DNA of 64,000 nt. Source: Saccharomycopsis fibuligera x Saccharomycopsis cf. fibuligera (Eukaryota > Ascomycota > Saccharomycetes > Ascoideales > Saccharomycopsidaceae). The position numbers and the translations under genes were made by a program. Shown piece after piece: positions 20,147 through 31,200 of this stretch. Every line of letters begins with the position of its first letter. Position 1 is the first letter of the stretch. The stretch is from positions 4,451,501 through 4,515,500 of the forward strand of contig CP012809.1 in assembly GCA_001936135.1 (NCBI GenBank), written 5' to 3'. The notes beneath the pieces were generated by a model. That model had not been told where the DNA came from, searched no databases, and saw nothing but the letters and a program-made list of their open reading frames with translations.

Positions 20147-21337
20147 ATGGGAATTGTGTAAGTAATTTATACATATTTCTTTTTTTTATTGGCGCAATGC
20201 CGAAGTATGAATTACCGATTCATTTACTAACACCATTATAGAGAAAAAATTCAACAAATTGAGCAGGAAATTTCCAGAACTCAAAAGAACAAAGCCACAG
20301 AATACCATCTTGGTTTACTTAAAGGGAAGCTTGCGCGCTACAGAAGAGAACTTCTTGAGCCAGCGCCAGGTTCCAGCGGTGGGAAAGGTCAAGGTTTTGA
20401 AGTGGCCAAAAGTGGTGATGCAAGAGTGGTGTTGATTGGGTTCCCATCGGTGGGGAAATCGAGTTTTTTAAATAAAGTCACTAGAACTAAATCGGAAATT
20501 GCTCATTATGCATTCACCACTTTGACCTCAGTGCCTGGTGTGTTAGAGTACCAAGGTGCAGAAATCCAAATTGTCGATTTGCCAGGGATCATTAAAGGTG
20601 CCAATGATGGTAGAGGTAGAGGTAGACAGGTGGTGGCTACGGCAAAAACTGCCGATTTGGTGCTTATGGTGCTTGATGCCACTAAGGGTAAAGATCAAAG
20701 AGCAATTTTGGAGAGAGAATTAGAGGCAGTGGGGATTAGATTAAATAAAGAAAAACCAAACATTTATTTCAAGGAAAAGAAAACGGGTGGAATCAAATTC
20801 ACCACTACTTCTCCACCAAAGTATTTGAGTGAAAAAGTGGTGGTTGGGATTCTTAGAGATTACAGAATTCATAATGCTGATGTGTTAATCAGAGATGAAA
20901 ACGCCACTATCGATGATTTTATTGATGTATTGAATGAAAAACATATCAGATACGTCAGATGTGTTTATGTTTACAACAAAATTGATTCTGTTTCGTTAGA
21001 AGAAGTGGATCGTATTGCTAGAGAACCATATACTGTGGTGATGAGTGTGGAACTAGATTTGGGGGTTCAAGAAGTAGTGGAAGAAATTTGGCACAATTTG
21101 AATTTGATTAAAGTGTACACTAAGAAAAGGGGTGTGCTTCCAAATTTCGATGACCCATTGGTCATCAAGTCTAATAGTACGTTGGAAACAATTTGCAATT
21201 CGGTGCACAGAGATTTGAAAAATAACTTCAAGTATGGACTTGTGTGGGGTACTAGTGCTAAACATTCTCCACAAAAATGTGGTCTTAATCATCCAATCGA
21301 GGATGAAGATGTAATTTCTATCGTTGCTAAAGTTTAG
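20147..21337 (+). CDS. RBG1: DRG-family GTPase Rbg1
   Basis: Ribosome-associated GTPase (DRG1 orthologue) that works with Tma46 to keep translation moving. Exon 1 is 20147-20157 (MGI plus two bases), the intron 20158-20241 (GTAAGT donor, TACTAAC at 20225-20231, ATAG acceptor) and exon 2 20242-21337. The splice restores the conserved start [20 protein letters not shown]. The GTPase motifs are G1 GFPSVGKSS (residues 70-78), G3 DLPG, the DRG-typical [12 protein letters not shown] and G4 NKID. A C-terminal TGS domain begins IKVYTKKRG. Length is 368 aa, as in baker's yeast (369). Confidence 0.97.
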
Positions 21338-21843
21338 TTAGGTTGTAATGTGAATGTTCTGTTTTGTTTTGTTTTGTTATGTGATTTTTAGCGTAGGCTG
21401 TAGGAGACTGCAAATCTTGAGTCGCACCATAGTCTGTCTATTCTATATATAAAATAAGAAAATCCAACCAAAGAGAAAGATGCAGAAAAATGTATTGGCA
21501 ATAAAAGTACAAATTATAATAAAAAAAAAAAAAAAAATTCTAGTATCTATGTACAGGATAAGCCATGAAATGATGAAATAGTAAAAAAAAAAAAAGCTAG
21601 AAAAAAGAATAAGAAAAAGAATAAAAACTAGAAAATAAATGACAATAACAACAAAATAAAATCAGATCTAGTCATCACCAATGCTTTTAATGAATAATCG
21701 AAAAATATTATTGTCCACGTCACAAACTGGAACACAGGCTGATTATCTTTTCTGTAAAACAGAATTTCAAATCAAATGGAAAAAAAAAAAAAAAAAAAGG
21801 GTGAAAAACAAAAAAACAAACAAGAAACATAGACATCCTTCTC
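21338..21843. other. Convergent intergenic RBG1 / PAM18
   Basis: About 500 bp, very A-rich on the plus strand with several A-runs; no gene seen. Confidence 0.6.
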
Positions 21844-22338
21844 TCATTTGTTCTTCAAGCCACCTCTTTTTTCCAAAAAGTCCTTGGCTTCGTTAATCTT
21901 TGTGGCCAAGTATGGAGAACCGCCTTTATCCGGGTGGTTCAACAACATGATACGTCTATGATTTTCCTTCAATTTCAATTTGGACAATGTACTTTCTCTC
22001 AAATTCAAGATCTGTAATGCTTCTTTAGCTGACATCTTTTGACCAAATCCACCTTTATAGAAAGCTTTGCCATTAATTCCCGGCTGAGGTTTCTTGAAGA
22101 ATCCGGCAGCGAAATAGGCCACGGTGAAAGCACCGATGGTGGTGATGTATGGATGATCGGAGCAAAAGCCATAAGCGGAGTTAAAGTATTGTTCAGCAGT
22201 AGATTCAGGTTTCTTGAGAGAAGCAGCATCGGCGCCACCAACAGTAGAATTAATGTTGCTATCCACCGAGTCTCCAAGCTCTGCTTCACGCTGATGTCTT
22301 CTGAGATATTCAAGCTCTTGCTGTTGTGCAGTGGCCAT
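21844..22338 (-). CDS. PAM18: J-protein of the TIM23 import motor
   Basis: Inner-membrane J-protein that stimulates mtHsp70 during protein import. 164 aa against about 168 in baker's yeast. Seen: a polar N-terminal segment (intermembrane space side), one TM segment about residues 63-80 (PYITTIGAFTVAYFAAG), a short matrix linker, then a C-terminal J domain with HPD at residues 135-137 inside LNHPDKGGSPYLA. The end INEAKDFLEKRGG is typical of Pam18. Mdj2 is the only close alternative; length and the C-terminus favour Pam18. Confidence 0.93.
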   Translation of the reverse strand: MATAQQQELEYLRRHQREAELGDSVDSNINSTVGGADAASLKKPESTAEQYFNSAYGFCSDHPYITTIGAFTVAYFAAGFFKKPQPGINGKAFYKGGFGQKMSAKEALQILNLRESTLSKLKLKENHRRIMLLNHPDKGGSPYLATKINEAKDFLEKRGGLKNK

Positions 22339-22835
22339 TATGTATGTATATTGTTTGTTCTGTTATTATTATTGTAAATTGAAAAGACGTGGTTTTTTGG
22401 TTCAGGGTTATGTAGTCTTCCCAAAAGTTGAAAGTGAAATAATATGAAACTGCTTGGGTCAAAGCTACTGTCAAAGATCAGTACCTAATCTTCGTCTTCG
22501 GCATATACACACTATAGTAATCGCCATTTAGTAAATTTTCTCATTTTGAAAAGTCAAATTTCGATCGACTGCAAACAGAAGCGGGTAATGCTATTTTGCG
22601 AAATGACAGTTATTTTGGCACGTGATCGCATCTCTGCGCAGAAAAAAAAAATTTTTTTTTTTCTTTTTTACTTTTTCTGCAGAAAACAGAAAAAATTTTT
22701 GTTAGTGAATATTACAACACACAGGCACTATAATACTATTATTATTACTACTCCAGCAGCCGATAACATCACTGCTACTATTACCAAATAAAACTCAGCT
22801 CACAAGGACGGTATAGTGTATTATAAAAAGTCAAT
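22339..22835. other. Divergent promoter region PAM18 / RLP24
   Basis: About 500 bp, with an A10-T11 palindromic tract (22642-22662) near RLP24. Confidence 0.6.
22642..22662 (+). promoter_or_regulatory. RRPE-like A/T tract upstream of RLP24
   Basis: A run of ten A followed by about eleven T, about 175-195 bp upstream of the start codon. It contains the AAAAATTTT core of the ribosomal RNA processing element found before ribosome-biogenesis genes. A-T tracts are common here, so this is tentative. Confidence 0.35.
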
Positions 22836-23915
22836 ATGAGAATTTACCAGTGCCATTTCTGCTCCTCTCCAGTTTACGTATGTTGTGCTGTTATCATTGT
22901 TGTATGATATTAGGTGATATTGGATGATTTGGGATTTACTATAGAATGGATGGAATTAGTAGGGGGTTGATTCAAAATGAGGTAAAATGGAAGCAACTAC
23001 TCAGTCTCGATTTAAAGAAAATAGTTCTACAATGGAAATCGCAGTATCAGCTTGATAAAGATGAAAAGAAACGTTAAGTTGTTTAGAGATGAGCTTCATG
23101 CCAAGTAATGGGCTATATTATTGTACTATATTCAAGTTTTGCAAACTCATCGATTTTCAGAGATACATTCGTCAGCCTCAATAACCATTGATCTTCTCTT
23201 CAATCAATTTTCAGTTCATTTGTTTCAATGCCGTATTATTATCCTCATCTCATCTACTTTTTCTACTCTTTTTTTTTTTTTTCTTAAGGTAGCGCATTTT
23301 ACTAACTCCATTTTCTAGCCTGGTCATGGGATAATGTTTGTGCGTAATGATGCCAAAGAATTCAGATTTTGTCGTTCTAAATGCCACAAAGCCTTTAAAC
23401 ACCGTCGTAACCCAAGAAAATTGAAGTGGACTAAGGCTTTTAGAAAAGCTGCTGGTAAAGAGCTTGCCGTGGATTCTACCTTAACCTTCAGTGCCAGAAG
23501 AAATGTTCCAGTAAGATACAACAGAAACATGGTTGAAACCACATTGAAAGCCATGGAAAGAGTGGAAGAAATAAGGCAAAAACGTGAAAGAGCCTTCTAC
23601 AAGAATAGAATGGTGGGCAACAAGGAAAGAGAATTGGCTAACGATAAGAAATTGGTTGAAGCAAACCCAGAATTGTTGAGAATGAGAGAAGTGGAGATTG
23701 CTCAAAAATTAGCTAAACAACAAGCCAAGGAAGAAAAGAACGCGCAAATTGCTGAAGACGATGAAGCAGAGCAACAACAAGCTAGTGAGGATGAAGCTAT
23801 GGATATCAGTGAAGATGAAGAAGCTTCTGAAGAAAGTGAAAGCGAACAACATAAACAAAAGATTCTTCTCAAAAACAAGAGAAAGACCAAGAGACCACTC
23901 AAATTCAAGGCTTAA
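22836..23915 (+). CDS. RLP24: Ribosome biogenesis factor Rlp24
   Basis: Placeholder for ribosomal protein L24 on pre-60S particles; recruits the AAA-ATPase Afg2/Drg1. Exon 1 is 22836-22877 (14 codons, [14 protein letters not shown]), the intron 22878-23318 (441 nt; GTATGT donor, TACTAAC at 23300-23306, CTAG acceptor) and exon 2 23319-23915. The splice yields [20 protein letters not shown]. Four zinc-ribbon cysteines are present: CHFC in exon 1 and CRSKC in exon 2. The C-terminal tail is rich in K/E with acidic stretches ([11 protein letters not shown]), then basic ([14 protein letters not shown]). Length is 212 aa against about 199. Confidence 0.96.
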
Positions 23916-25055
23916 ACAAGTTTGAATCTCCTTGTTCGTTCTTTAAAGGTTTTTTTTATTTCCTTTCCTTTCATTACGTTTTTTTTTTTTGAGTTGAAAT
24001 TTGGCTTTCTTTTAATCTGGTATTGGTTTGTGTTCATTAGACTTTTGCTTCATGATTTATTAGTAAAAAAAAAATATTGGTATTTAATTGACAAAGTGGC
24101 TCTAATGAGCAGCAGCTTTGCTTGAGCTACATGGCATTATTCAAATACTTTTGCATATATATGGCAGACCAGTCTTATTGAGCTGCTTATTACAATGAAC
24201 TTTGTTCATTTTTCTTTTTTTTTTTTTATTTAATAAAAATATCTCTTATCTTTTTTATCACTATTTAGTTTTTGTCTATCTTTTTCTCATGTCTTTACCT
24301 TTTTATCCATTATCTTACCTTTTACTTCTGTTTGTTTTTTTATCCTGTATAGTTACTACCTGGTTAATTTACTTTTACTTGATTCAAAGAAACTAGGAGC
24401 ATATTTACTCTTAATGTAAACCATATGAACTATTGGTAGTCGAATAAAGTACTGACAATGTGATCCTCACTTTTGCAGCAAAAACTAAAGTGACAAACAA
24501 ATGTTTAAAGACGTATGTTTGATGAATATACAAAAGTTCTATGAAATGTCTCGTTCAACATTTTTTTTTTTTTTCATTACAGACAATAATGGCTTTGCTT
24601 CGCTCAATCTTCGTTTTAGGCGAATATAAAGGGAACTGGGGTAATACACCCATTATATCTGTATTATCTCCATGTTAATGAAAAGGACCTCGATAGTGAA
24701 TTTACCAAAATCAATATCTACTATACCTTACTAAAGCTATGCAATTACAGTTTAGATCTGTTATCTGATATTATGAAGACGGCAGCTATTTTGCTTTGTA
24801 CTTTGTTAAATGAAAAGCATTCAAAGTGATTGACTGTATATTCTATAAATAATGCTTTGGAGCCAACTTTACGGCTTCTCATCCTCTTTTAATTCAATGT
24901 CCAGTTGTACAAGATATGTACTACGAGAAAGTTTATTTACAAAAGATGGTGTCAACGTAAATTAAAGGATAACATTTGTGTCTAAAGCTATATAACATGA
25001 TTAATAACAGGATGTGCAAGATTTTATTTCGAAATAAGCAGAAAGTAAAAACACT
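23916..25055. other. Convergent intergenic RLP24 / methyltransferase
   Basis: 1.1 kb of T-rich then AT-rich DNA with no convincing gene, RNA or repeat. Confidence 0.55.
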
Positions 25056-26582
25056 TCAAACCAACAGTTTCACGAATTCACTTTTATCTCTAAGCACGCT
25101 TTTCTCAGGCACTTTTTTGAAAATCGCTAAAAATCCACCACCCATGGTTTTCACCGCAACTTTTGGTCTACACACTATACCCACTCTTTCTTCGCCGCTG
25201 GAAGCACTATCAGCTGTACTCTCAGCAGCAGCTGCGGTCTCAGCCGCAGTGGTAGAATCATCGCTAACAGAGTCTGGTGAGATTGTAGAAGCAGTAGCTG
25301 TAGTTGAAGAAGCTGCTTTTTTTTTAATCAAGCTCGTACGTAAATCCCATTCACGCATCCCTGCCCCAATACCTGGCATCAATTCAACTGCTTTGATAAA
25401 ACTAAGTTTTATTTCACCCTTGGATCCATTAATTAGATTCAAAATGTCCAAAAATTGAGTTATGGAGGGTTGGAAAACAACTAATGGGGCATCAGGTTTA
25501 AGATGTTTGGAAATAGCAGCAATATGATCCACTGGATCTGGCATATCTAGGAAACAGCCGCTTAAAAACGGTTGATGTTTCTTCACTTGTTTTTCTTTCT
25601 CTCCTTCTGCCACGTCTGTTTCCTCGCCCTCTTTTGAGTCAACTTCTAAGCTAACACCAGAAGAAGCAACTTTATCGGCAATTTTCGATTCTTCCCACTT
25701 GGCCCATTTGGCAGCTTCACTATCAAGCCATTGCATTGGTCCTTCAACATGGTGAAATTCAACGTCGTCATAATATATTCCTCTGCGAAACCCTTTGACG
25801 TTTTTTTTAGCTCTATTCAAATGATTCAAATTACAATCCAATGAATGTAAGATTCCTCCGCGGAGCTCTTTGTCTTGGAAAAGCTTAGCGTAAGCATTAG
25901 CTGGATGTAAAAGCTTGCTTAGAGTTAATGTTAATGATCCGTGTCCCGCTCCTGCTTCGAGAAGCTGTACTGGGGGCTCCTCAAGTTGGTATTTGGTGGC
26001 GATGGCCTGCGTAGCAGGGCTGCTGGGACTGACAGTAGAGGCAGTAGAGGCAGCATCAGGAGTATCAGTAGGACTGTTTGTAGTGGTTGTATTCGTAGCT
26101 GGTTCATTGGTCACAGGCTTGATGGCTGGATAATCAACATGAATATCCGCCAAAGTAGCAATAATAGCAGCATCCAAAGCATAAATTGGTTGTGCATCTC
26201 TTTTAGTCAATCTAACGTATTCTTCCAAAGTTGGATGAGTAATCACAAATGACGTTGGTTTCCGTATCTTTTGTTCTTTTGCCGATGTTTCTGTACCAGC
26301 ATTGGCAACATCTTGAGCAGCAGCTTGCGCAGCTTGGACTTTTTGAGCTTTGGATTTGGAAAGCTGAGAATGTATTACTGTTCTTGGATCTGATCCTATG
26401 ATTTCAGCATGATTAACATTGCCCTTTTGAGTTCCTAGGGTCTTGGATTCGTCAAGAGAATCAATGAGCCAAATGTTGTCTGGACGGTTGATTTGTCGTA
26501 CGAGGGCATTATCGCCTGGGCGGAAAGCGTTGGTAGAAACAGCCCTTTTGGCATGAGTGAGTAAAAAGCGGGTCCTTATCAT
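25056..26582 (-). CDS. Mitochondrial Trm61/Gcd14-type tRNA m1A methyltransferase
   Basis: Predicted mitochondrial protein, 508 aa. The N-terminus (MIRTRFLLTHAKRAVSTNAF) is a basic amphipathic presequence. A SAM-dependent Rossmann fold of the Gcd14 family follows. Seen: TSFVITHPTLEEYVRLTKRDAQPIY before the fold, motif I LLEAGAGHGSLTLTLSKLL, HSLDCNLNHL for the ribose-binding acidic strand, and the family-specific LDMPDP in motif IV. Late motifs include VVFQPSITQFLD and REWDLRTS. Low-complexity inserts (T/S/A-rich around 165-195 and 425-465) are lineage-specific. It probably methylates A58 of mitochondrial tRNAs or another mitochondrial RNA, as human TRMT61B does; the substrate is inferred. Confidence 0.82.
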   Translation of the reverse strand: MIRTRFLLTHAKRAVSTNAFRPGDNALVRQINRPDNIWLIDSLDESKTLGTQKGNVNHAEIIGSDPRTVIHSQLSKSKAQKVQAAQAAAQDVANAGTETSAKEQKIRKPTSFVITHPTLEEYVRLTKRDAQPIYALDAAIIATLADIHVDYPAIKPVTNEPATNTTTTNSPTDTPDAASTASTVSPSSPATQAIATKYQLEEPPVQLLEAGAGHGSLTLTLSKLLHPANAYAKLFQDKELRGGILHSLDCNLNHLNRAKKNVKGFRRGIYYDDVEFHHVEGPMQWLDSEAAKWAKWEESKIADKVASSGVSLEVDSKEGEETDVAEGEKEKQVKKHQPFLSGCFLDMPDPVDHIAAISKHLKPDAPLVVFQPSITQFLDILNLINGSKGEIKLSFIKAVELMPGIGAGMREWDLRTSLIKKKAASSTTATASTISPDSVSDDSTTAAETAAAAESTADSASSGEERVGIVCRPKVAVKTMGGGFLAIFKKVPEKSVLRDKSEFVKLLV

Positions 26583-26933
26583 TTTTTTTTTTTTTTTTTG
26601 TGAGTAATTTTGTGACTTTGTGGTTGGCTGTGGTGGAAGCTGTTAAATGAGTAGTTATTTCTGGAGATGATGTTGAAAGATGAAAATTTTCAGAGCGTGC
26701 GACTCCGGATTTGGTTTTTCTGCATGTTTGGATTAGCGAAAGCTTCGGGAAGCCATTTCTGCTGCTTCGATTGTGTGTACACCGAGCAGTCCATGGGAAA
26801 CCCAGGTTTCTGGCCTTTTGTTTTCAAAAAAAAAAAAAAAAAAACGCCCTCTTGTTTCCTACAAAGTGCTTTATCTTCTACTTCTTACTGTCTCCTATAT
26901 CTGTCGTCTTTCTGCTTTTAGTTACACTCTTCA
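26583..26933. other. Divergent intergenic methyltransferase / small OB-fold-like gene
   Basis: 351 bp with an 18-nt T-run beside the methyltransferase start and an A-run at 26826-26844. Confidence 0.6.
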
Positions 26934-27314
26934 ATGGAACTCGTGGTGGACCCAGCCAGTCTCGATAAACAGTTCCCCAGAGCATCAGCAAAGCACACCG
27001 TACGAGTGCGAATGCTCGCCATGGTGGAATGGTACTCGCCTTCAGAACAAGCAGTAGGTCTTACTGCTATCCCCACAGTGATAAAAAATGCCAGCACTGT
27101 GCTGATTCTGCTTGCCAATGTTGAACCAGCGACTTTAAGTCCAGAAACAGTGATCCGTGGTCAACTTGTGGAGGCTTGCGGTTTCTACGATGGCAATGAG
27201 GTGCTACTTTACCTGCTTAAGCCACTCGATAACGAAGGATTCAGCGACCCAGGGCTTGTGGAGATGCTCCGGAAGCACAGCTGCTTGCCTCTGCTCAATC
27301 ACAAAGGGTGCTAG
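26934..27314 (+). CDS. Small OB-fold-like protein, possible Ten1
   Basis: 126 aa from the ATG at 26934. I see alternating hydrophobic strands (TVRVRMLAMVEWY, TVLILLANV, RGQLVEACGFYDGNEVLLYLLKPL), the pattern of a compact five-stranded OB fold. Size and pattern fit Ten1, the small subunit of the CST telomere complex, which is known to be very divergent in yeasts. RPA3 or another small OB protein is possible, and I cannot exclude an unrelated orphan. GC content and codon use look like a real gene. It lies divergent from the methyltransferase and upstream of the clathrin adaptor gene. Confidence 0.6.
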   Translation: MELVVDPASLDKQFPRASAKHTVRVRMLAMVEWYSPSEQAVGLTAIPTVIKNASTVLILLANVEPATLSPETVIRGQLVEACGFYDGNEVLLYLLKPLDNEGFSDPGLVEMLRKHSCLPLLNHKGC

Positions 27315-27758
27315 GGGCTGTATTGCCTGTTGTATTGTATGGCAGAAGGTGGGATAGTTAATAGCTGATGTACAGCCTCTTTGCCGTGTAGACGAGGGTG
27401 GACACGTGCCCTGGGGCGTTCAATTTCAGGCAGGAAAAAAAACAAAATCACCAAATCAAATCCACACAGAACAGTGGAAATCAGTGAGTGATGAAACACT
27501 TCATTCAGCCAGTGTGTTAATGGAGTATAGTACGCCGTACTTGACAATATCCCATTTCCCATCCATACCTCCTTTTGCCATTCATAGCGCTTTCTTTTAG
27601 CTCCTTTCTCATCTTAAGCCCGCCCCAATTGCTACCACTATTGGCCGCTTTTCTTCACTTTTAATCGGCTCTTCTGCTATCCGCATTCCGACCCTTCCAT
27701 CAAAATCAAACTCTAGCAAAATAACTCCAGTAAATAACACACCACCACCACCACCACT
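27315..27758. other. Intergenic, clathrin adaptor promoter
   Basis: 444 bp, with a (CAC)n stretch just before the next start codon. No gene seen. Confidence 0.6.
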
Positions 27759-29916
27759 ATGACCACCTACGAGAAAATCGTCAAGGGCGCTACAAAGATA
27801 AAGGTGGCCGCTCCCAAACCAAAGTACATTGAGCCTATTCTTTTGGCCACCTCGCACCATGAAGACTTTCGTACAGTGATGCGCTACCTCCAGTTGCGCC
27901 TTCATGACAGCGCATGGTCGATTGTTTACAAGGCCTTGATTGTCCTTCATATTATGATCAGAGAAGGTGAAAGAGACATTACACTTTCCTACTTGAGTCG
28001 CAATCCTGAAATGCTTAATGTTGGACACATTGCTAGTGTCAACTCAGACACTCGGTCCCTTCTTAGATATGCCAAATATTTGCATGCCCGTGCTATGGGA
28101 TTTGAAATCACTGAGTTGGACTATGTTAGAGATGAAAGAGTGAATAATAGCTCATTATCTTCATCTTATAAAAATAGAGACACTGCTACTTCTGGCGGAA
28201 GATTGAGAACCTTGTCTATCAATAAAGGTTTGCTACTTGAAGTGGAAAGTGTTGAAAAGCAAATAGAAAGTTTACTCAAATGCAAATTCCAAGAAGTCGA
28301 AGTCAACAATGACATAATTTTGACTGCTTTCCGTTTGTTAGTTAATGACTTGTTGGCATTATACCAATCACTAAACGAAGGGGTTATCAATATACTAGAA
28401 CATTATTTTGAAATGGATAAACCAGATGCAACGTTATCTTTGAAAATTTATAAAAAGTTTGTCAAACTAACCGTGGATGTTGTCAATTATTTGCGTACTG
28501 CTAAACATTTAGAATATACCACAAAATTGCATGTGCCTACAATTAGACATGCTCCTACCGCTTTAGCTGATAGTTTGGAAGAATATTTAAATGATGCTGA
28601 TTTCGAAGCAAATAGAAAACAATACCTAGCTGAAAAAGGCGCCAAAACTGGTAAAGATGACGTGCTTACCAGATCCAAAAGTAGAAGTGCAAGTGGTAAT
28701 ACCGTTAGAAAATCTTCAGCTAGTAATAATGGTAATAAGAATCCTACTAATAGCAATGACAAACCGACTAATAACAATTCTGCCAAGAATGCTGATAATT
28801 TAGTAGTCCAGTCAACAGGTTATAATCCATTTGCTCAGCTAGTACAAAAACAGCAAGCGCAGTCACAACTTCCTGCCCAGTCTCAGGCAACTGTTCCTCA
28901 AGCTCAGCCTCAACCAGTGGTATCTCAACCTCAATCTGTTCAACCTCAGCAGATACAGCCACAAGCTACGGTTATCCATCCGATCATATTTCCACAACAA
29001 ACCCAATTTGCATTGCAACAACCACTGCAACAACCACCACAACAGCAACAGCAGTTCATAGCTCCTCTAACAACCGGACAGCAAATATTTGGTGCTAATG
29101 GACAATTTGTCAATGGTCAAATCCAGCAAGCTCAACAACAACAACAACCACAATTGACAAATTTTGTTCAATCTCAAAATGGGCTTGTACAGCATAATAC
29201 ACATAATCCATTTGCAGGAGCTCAACAGCCTTTACAACAGCAACAGCCTCAGCAGTTTCAGCAACAGCAAGGGCAGCCTCAAATACAACAACAAAATAGT
29301 CATATTCAACCATTATCGACAGGTTTTGGATTTGGTAACTTTACCGGTGCTGGAAGTGCAAATGGTACAGGCGCAGGTGGTTTTCAAGGCAGAAATTCTG
29401 TTATTGATACAGCTGGTTTGTCCAATGGTACTACTGGAACTTCTAATTCCATTACGAGCAATTCTAGTGTTAATAATACCGGTGGTGCTGCTGCTTTAGG
29501 TAGAAGCAAATCAGTAAATCCATTTTCTTTAGGTAATTATACCACTGGCACTGCTCTTTCATCAGCAAAAAATAATCCATTCACGTCTGCTAATGTTTCA
29601 AAAGGTTCTACTAATAATCCATTTAGCACAAGTAACGTCAGCACCACCACCACCACCAATGGCAATGGAAGCGGATCAATAGTGTCACAAACTACAGGCG
29701 TTAATCCATTTGCTCAAAATAATAGCCAGTTACAACAACAGCAACAACGACCATTGAAACCGCAGCCAACATTCGGGGGACTAGAAAATTTGGCCACGGT
29801 GCCAGTTTTCCCAGAAACTCAACAACTGTTTACTCAACAGCAAAGTTTACAAAATGCTCAAGCCCAGTTAAATCAAGCTAAAAATCAATTATGGCAACAA
29901 CAGACTGGTCAGTTTC

Positions 29917-29992
<76 letters not shown>

Positions 29993-30074
29993 GTTTGCTC
30001 AACAGACTGGTCAGTTTCCACAACAGCAACAACAACAGCCATACTATAATCCTAATGTTGCCAGTTTGATTTGA
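27759..30074 (+). CDS. YAP1801: ANTH-domain clathrin adaptor (Yap1801/AP180 type)
   Basis: Endocytic adaptor that binds PI(4,5)P2 and clathrin and brings Snc-type SNAREs and Pan1/EH proteins to coated pits. 771 aa. The N-terminal ~270 residues are an ANTH domain: KGATKIKVAAPKPKYIEPILLATS carries the lipid-binding lysines, then LHDSAWSIVYKALIVLHIMIREG. A long Q/N/S-rich tail has six NPF motifs (NPFAQL, NPFAGA, NPFSLG, NPFTSA, NPFSTS, NPFAQN), ligands for EH domains. Near the C-terminus is a run of 26 glutamines (25 CAA then CAG, 29916-29993). One ANTH gene is seen here; whether a second paralogue exists elsewhere is unknown. Confidence 0.95.
29916..29993 (+). repeat. (CAA)25 microsatellite, polyglutamine
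   Basis: Twenty-five uninterrupted CAA codons and one CAG in frame in the adaptor gene; a likely length-variable site. Confidence 0.97.
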
Positions 30075-30578
30075 TATGATTATTTATTCTATTCATCTGT
30101 TTGTGTAATTTCTATAAATTCAAATTTTCCAGTCACACTTTTTTTATTATTTATCAATTTGACACATTCAAGATTTTTCAAAAGCATTTTACAATCTATA
30201 AAGTACAGCTGATGTAACAGTTATGATATCATGTATGTATATCCAACATAATCTTCCTTTCGTAAGGATATTAAAGAATCTTTGGTGCTTTAATCCTTGA
30301 TACTTTCTACAGCGATAATGGTAATATATGGCTACAATTTTGATTATTGGAGCGTTCCGTGGTCCGATTTTTTTTTTTTATAATGTATCTCTGTTGCTAG
30401 CTACTCTACTTGCTTTGCTGTTCCTTTTTCCTTTCTTTGTGTTTCCTTTTATTTTATTTTCTTCTCTACATCAATAGTACTTTTTGGCTAAAATAATATC
30501 ACACTGATGCTTCTTTGCTTTTCTTTATTAATTTTTTTTAAATACACAAAAAACAAAGGGATATTTCATTTTTGTTTT

Positions 30579-30614
<36 letters not shown>

Positions 30615-31200
30615 AAAAAGAGAGAAAAAAAATTAGCGACCGTATGCGATAGGTTCTCTGTGTGTCAGTAGTGTTAATCTGAGAAGTTGGTGTTGCCAAG
30701 CGGTTCATAAGTCAGTAAACCAAACCATTATCATGCGATTCAACTCAGGTCGCTTCCGGCCTAGTATTTTTGAAGATGTGGTGCTACTGCCTCGAGGTTC
30801 CAGAAAAATTAAATTACCATTTGCGATAATATTTAAAATGTAATGAGGTGTTCTCATCCATAGGTTTAGAACTATAGTAGCAAGGTAACTACCCTCATGA
30901 TATTATATATTTCAGGCCCTGTATATAGCTTCAACTCTTTGAGTGTACGCCATACTCTATTCTTATGTATAAACATAGAAAAACGAAAAAAAAAGTTGAT
31001 GTTCTGTCTGCGAATGGATAGCTAAAGTTATGCTTAGAATATTGAGAGGCAAGTTTACTAGTTAGCAAGCCAAATAAATAGCCATTTGACAATTCAGATG
31101 GCCAGTTTAGAAAACTTTGTTGACATGAAATGTATTGTTATTGCCGACACCAATGCCGATGATGATACATCAGATGCTATTTTAAAGTAACTTTACCACT
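30075..31200. other. Convergent intergenic, adaptor / cysteine-rich orphan
   Basis: 1.1 kb with a 30-nt T-run (30581-30610). No convincing gene; a weak tRNA-like string near 30690 was rejected. Confidence 0.55.

Noticed and set aside
23702-23908. Leu/Ser-rich frame opposite RLP24
   Set aside because: Antisense of the K/E-rich RLP24 tail.
30690-30770. tRNA-like string (GCCAAGCGGTTCATAAG...)
   Set aside because: Resembles a D arm but no matching acceptor, anticodon or T arm can be folded.
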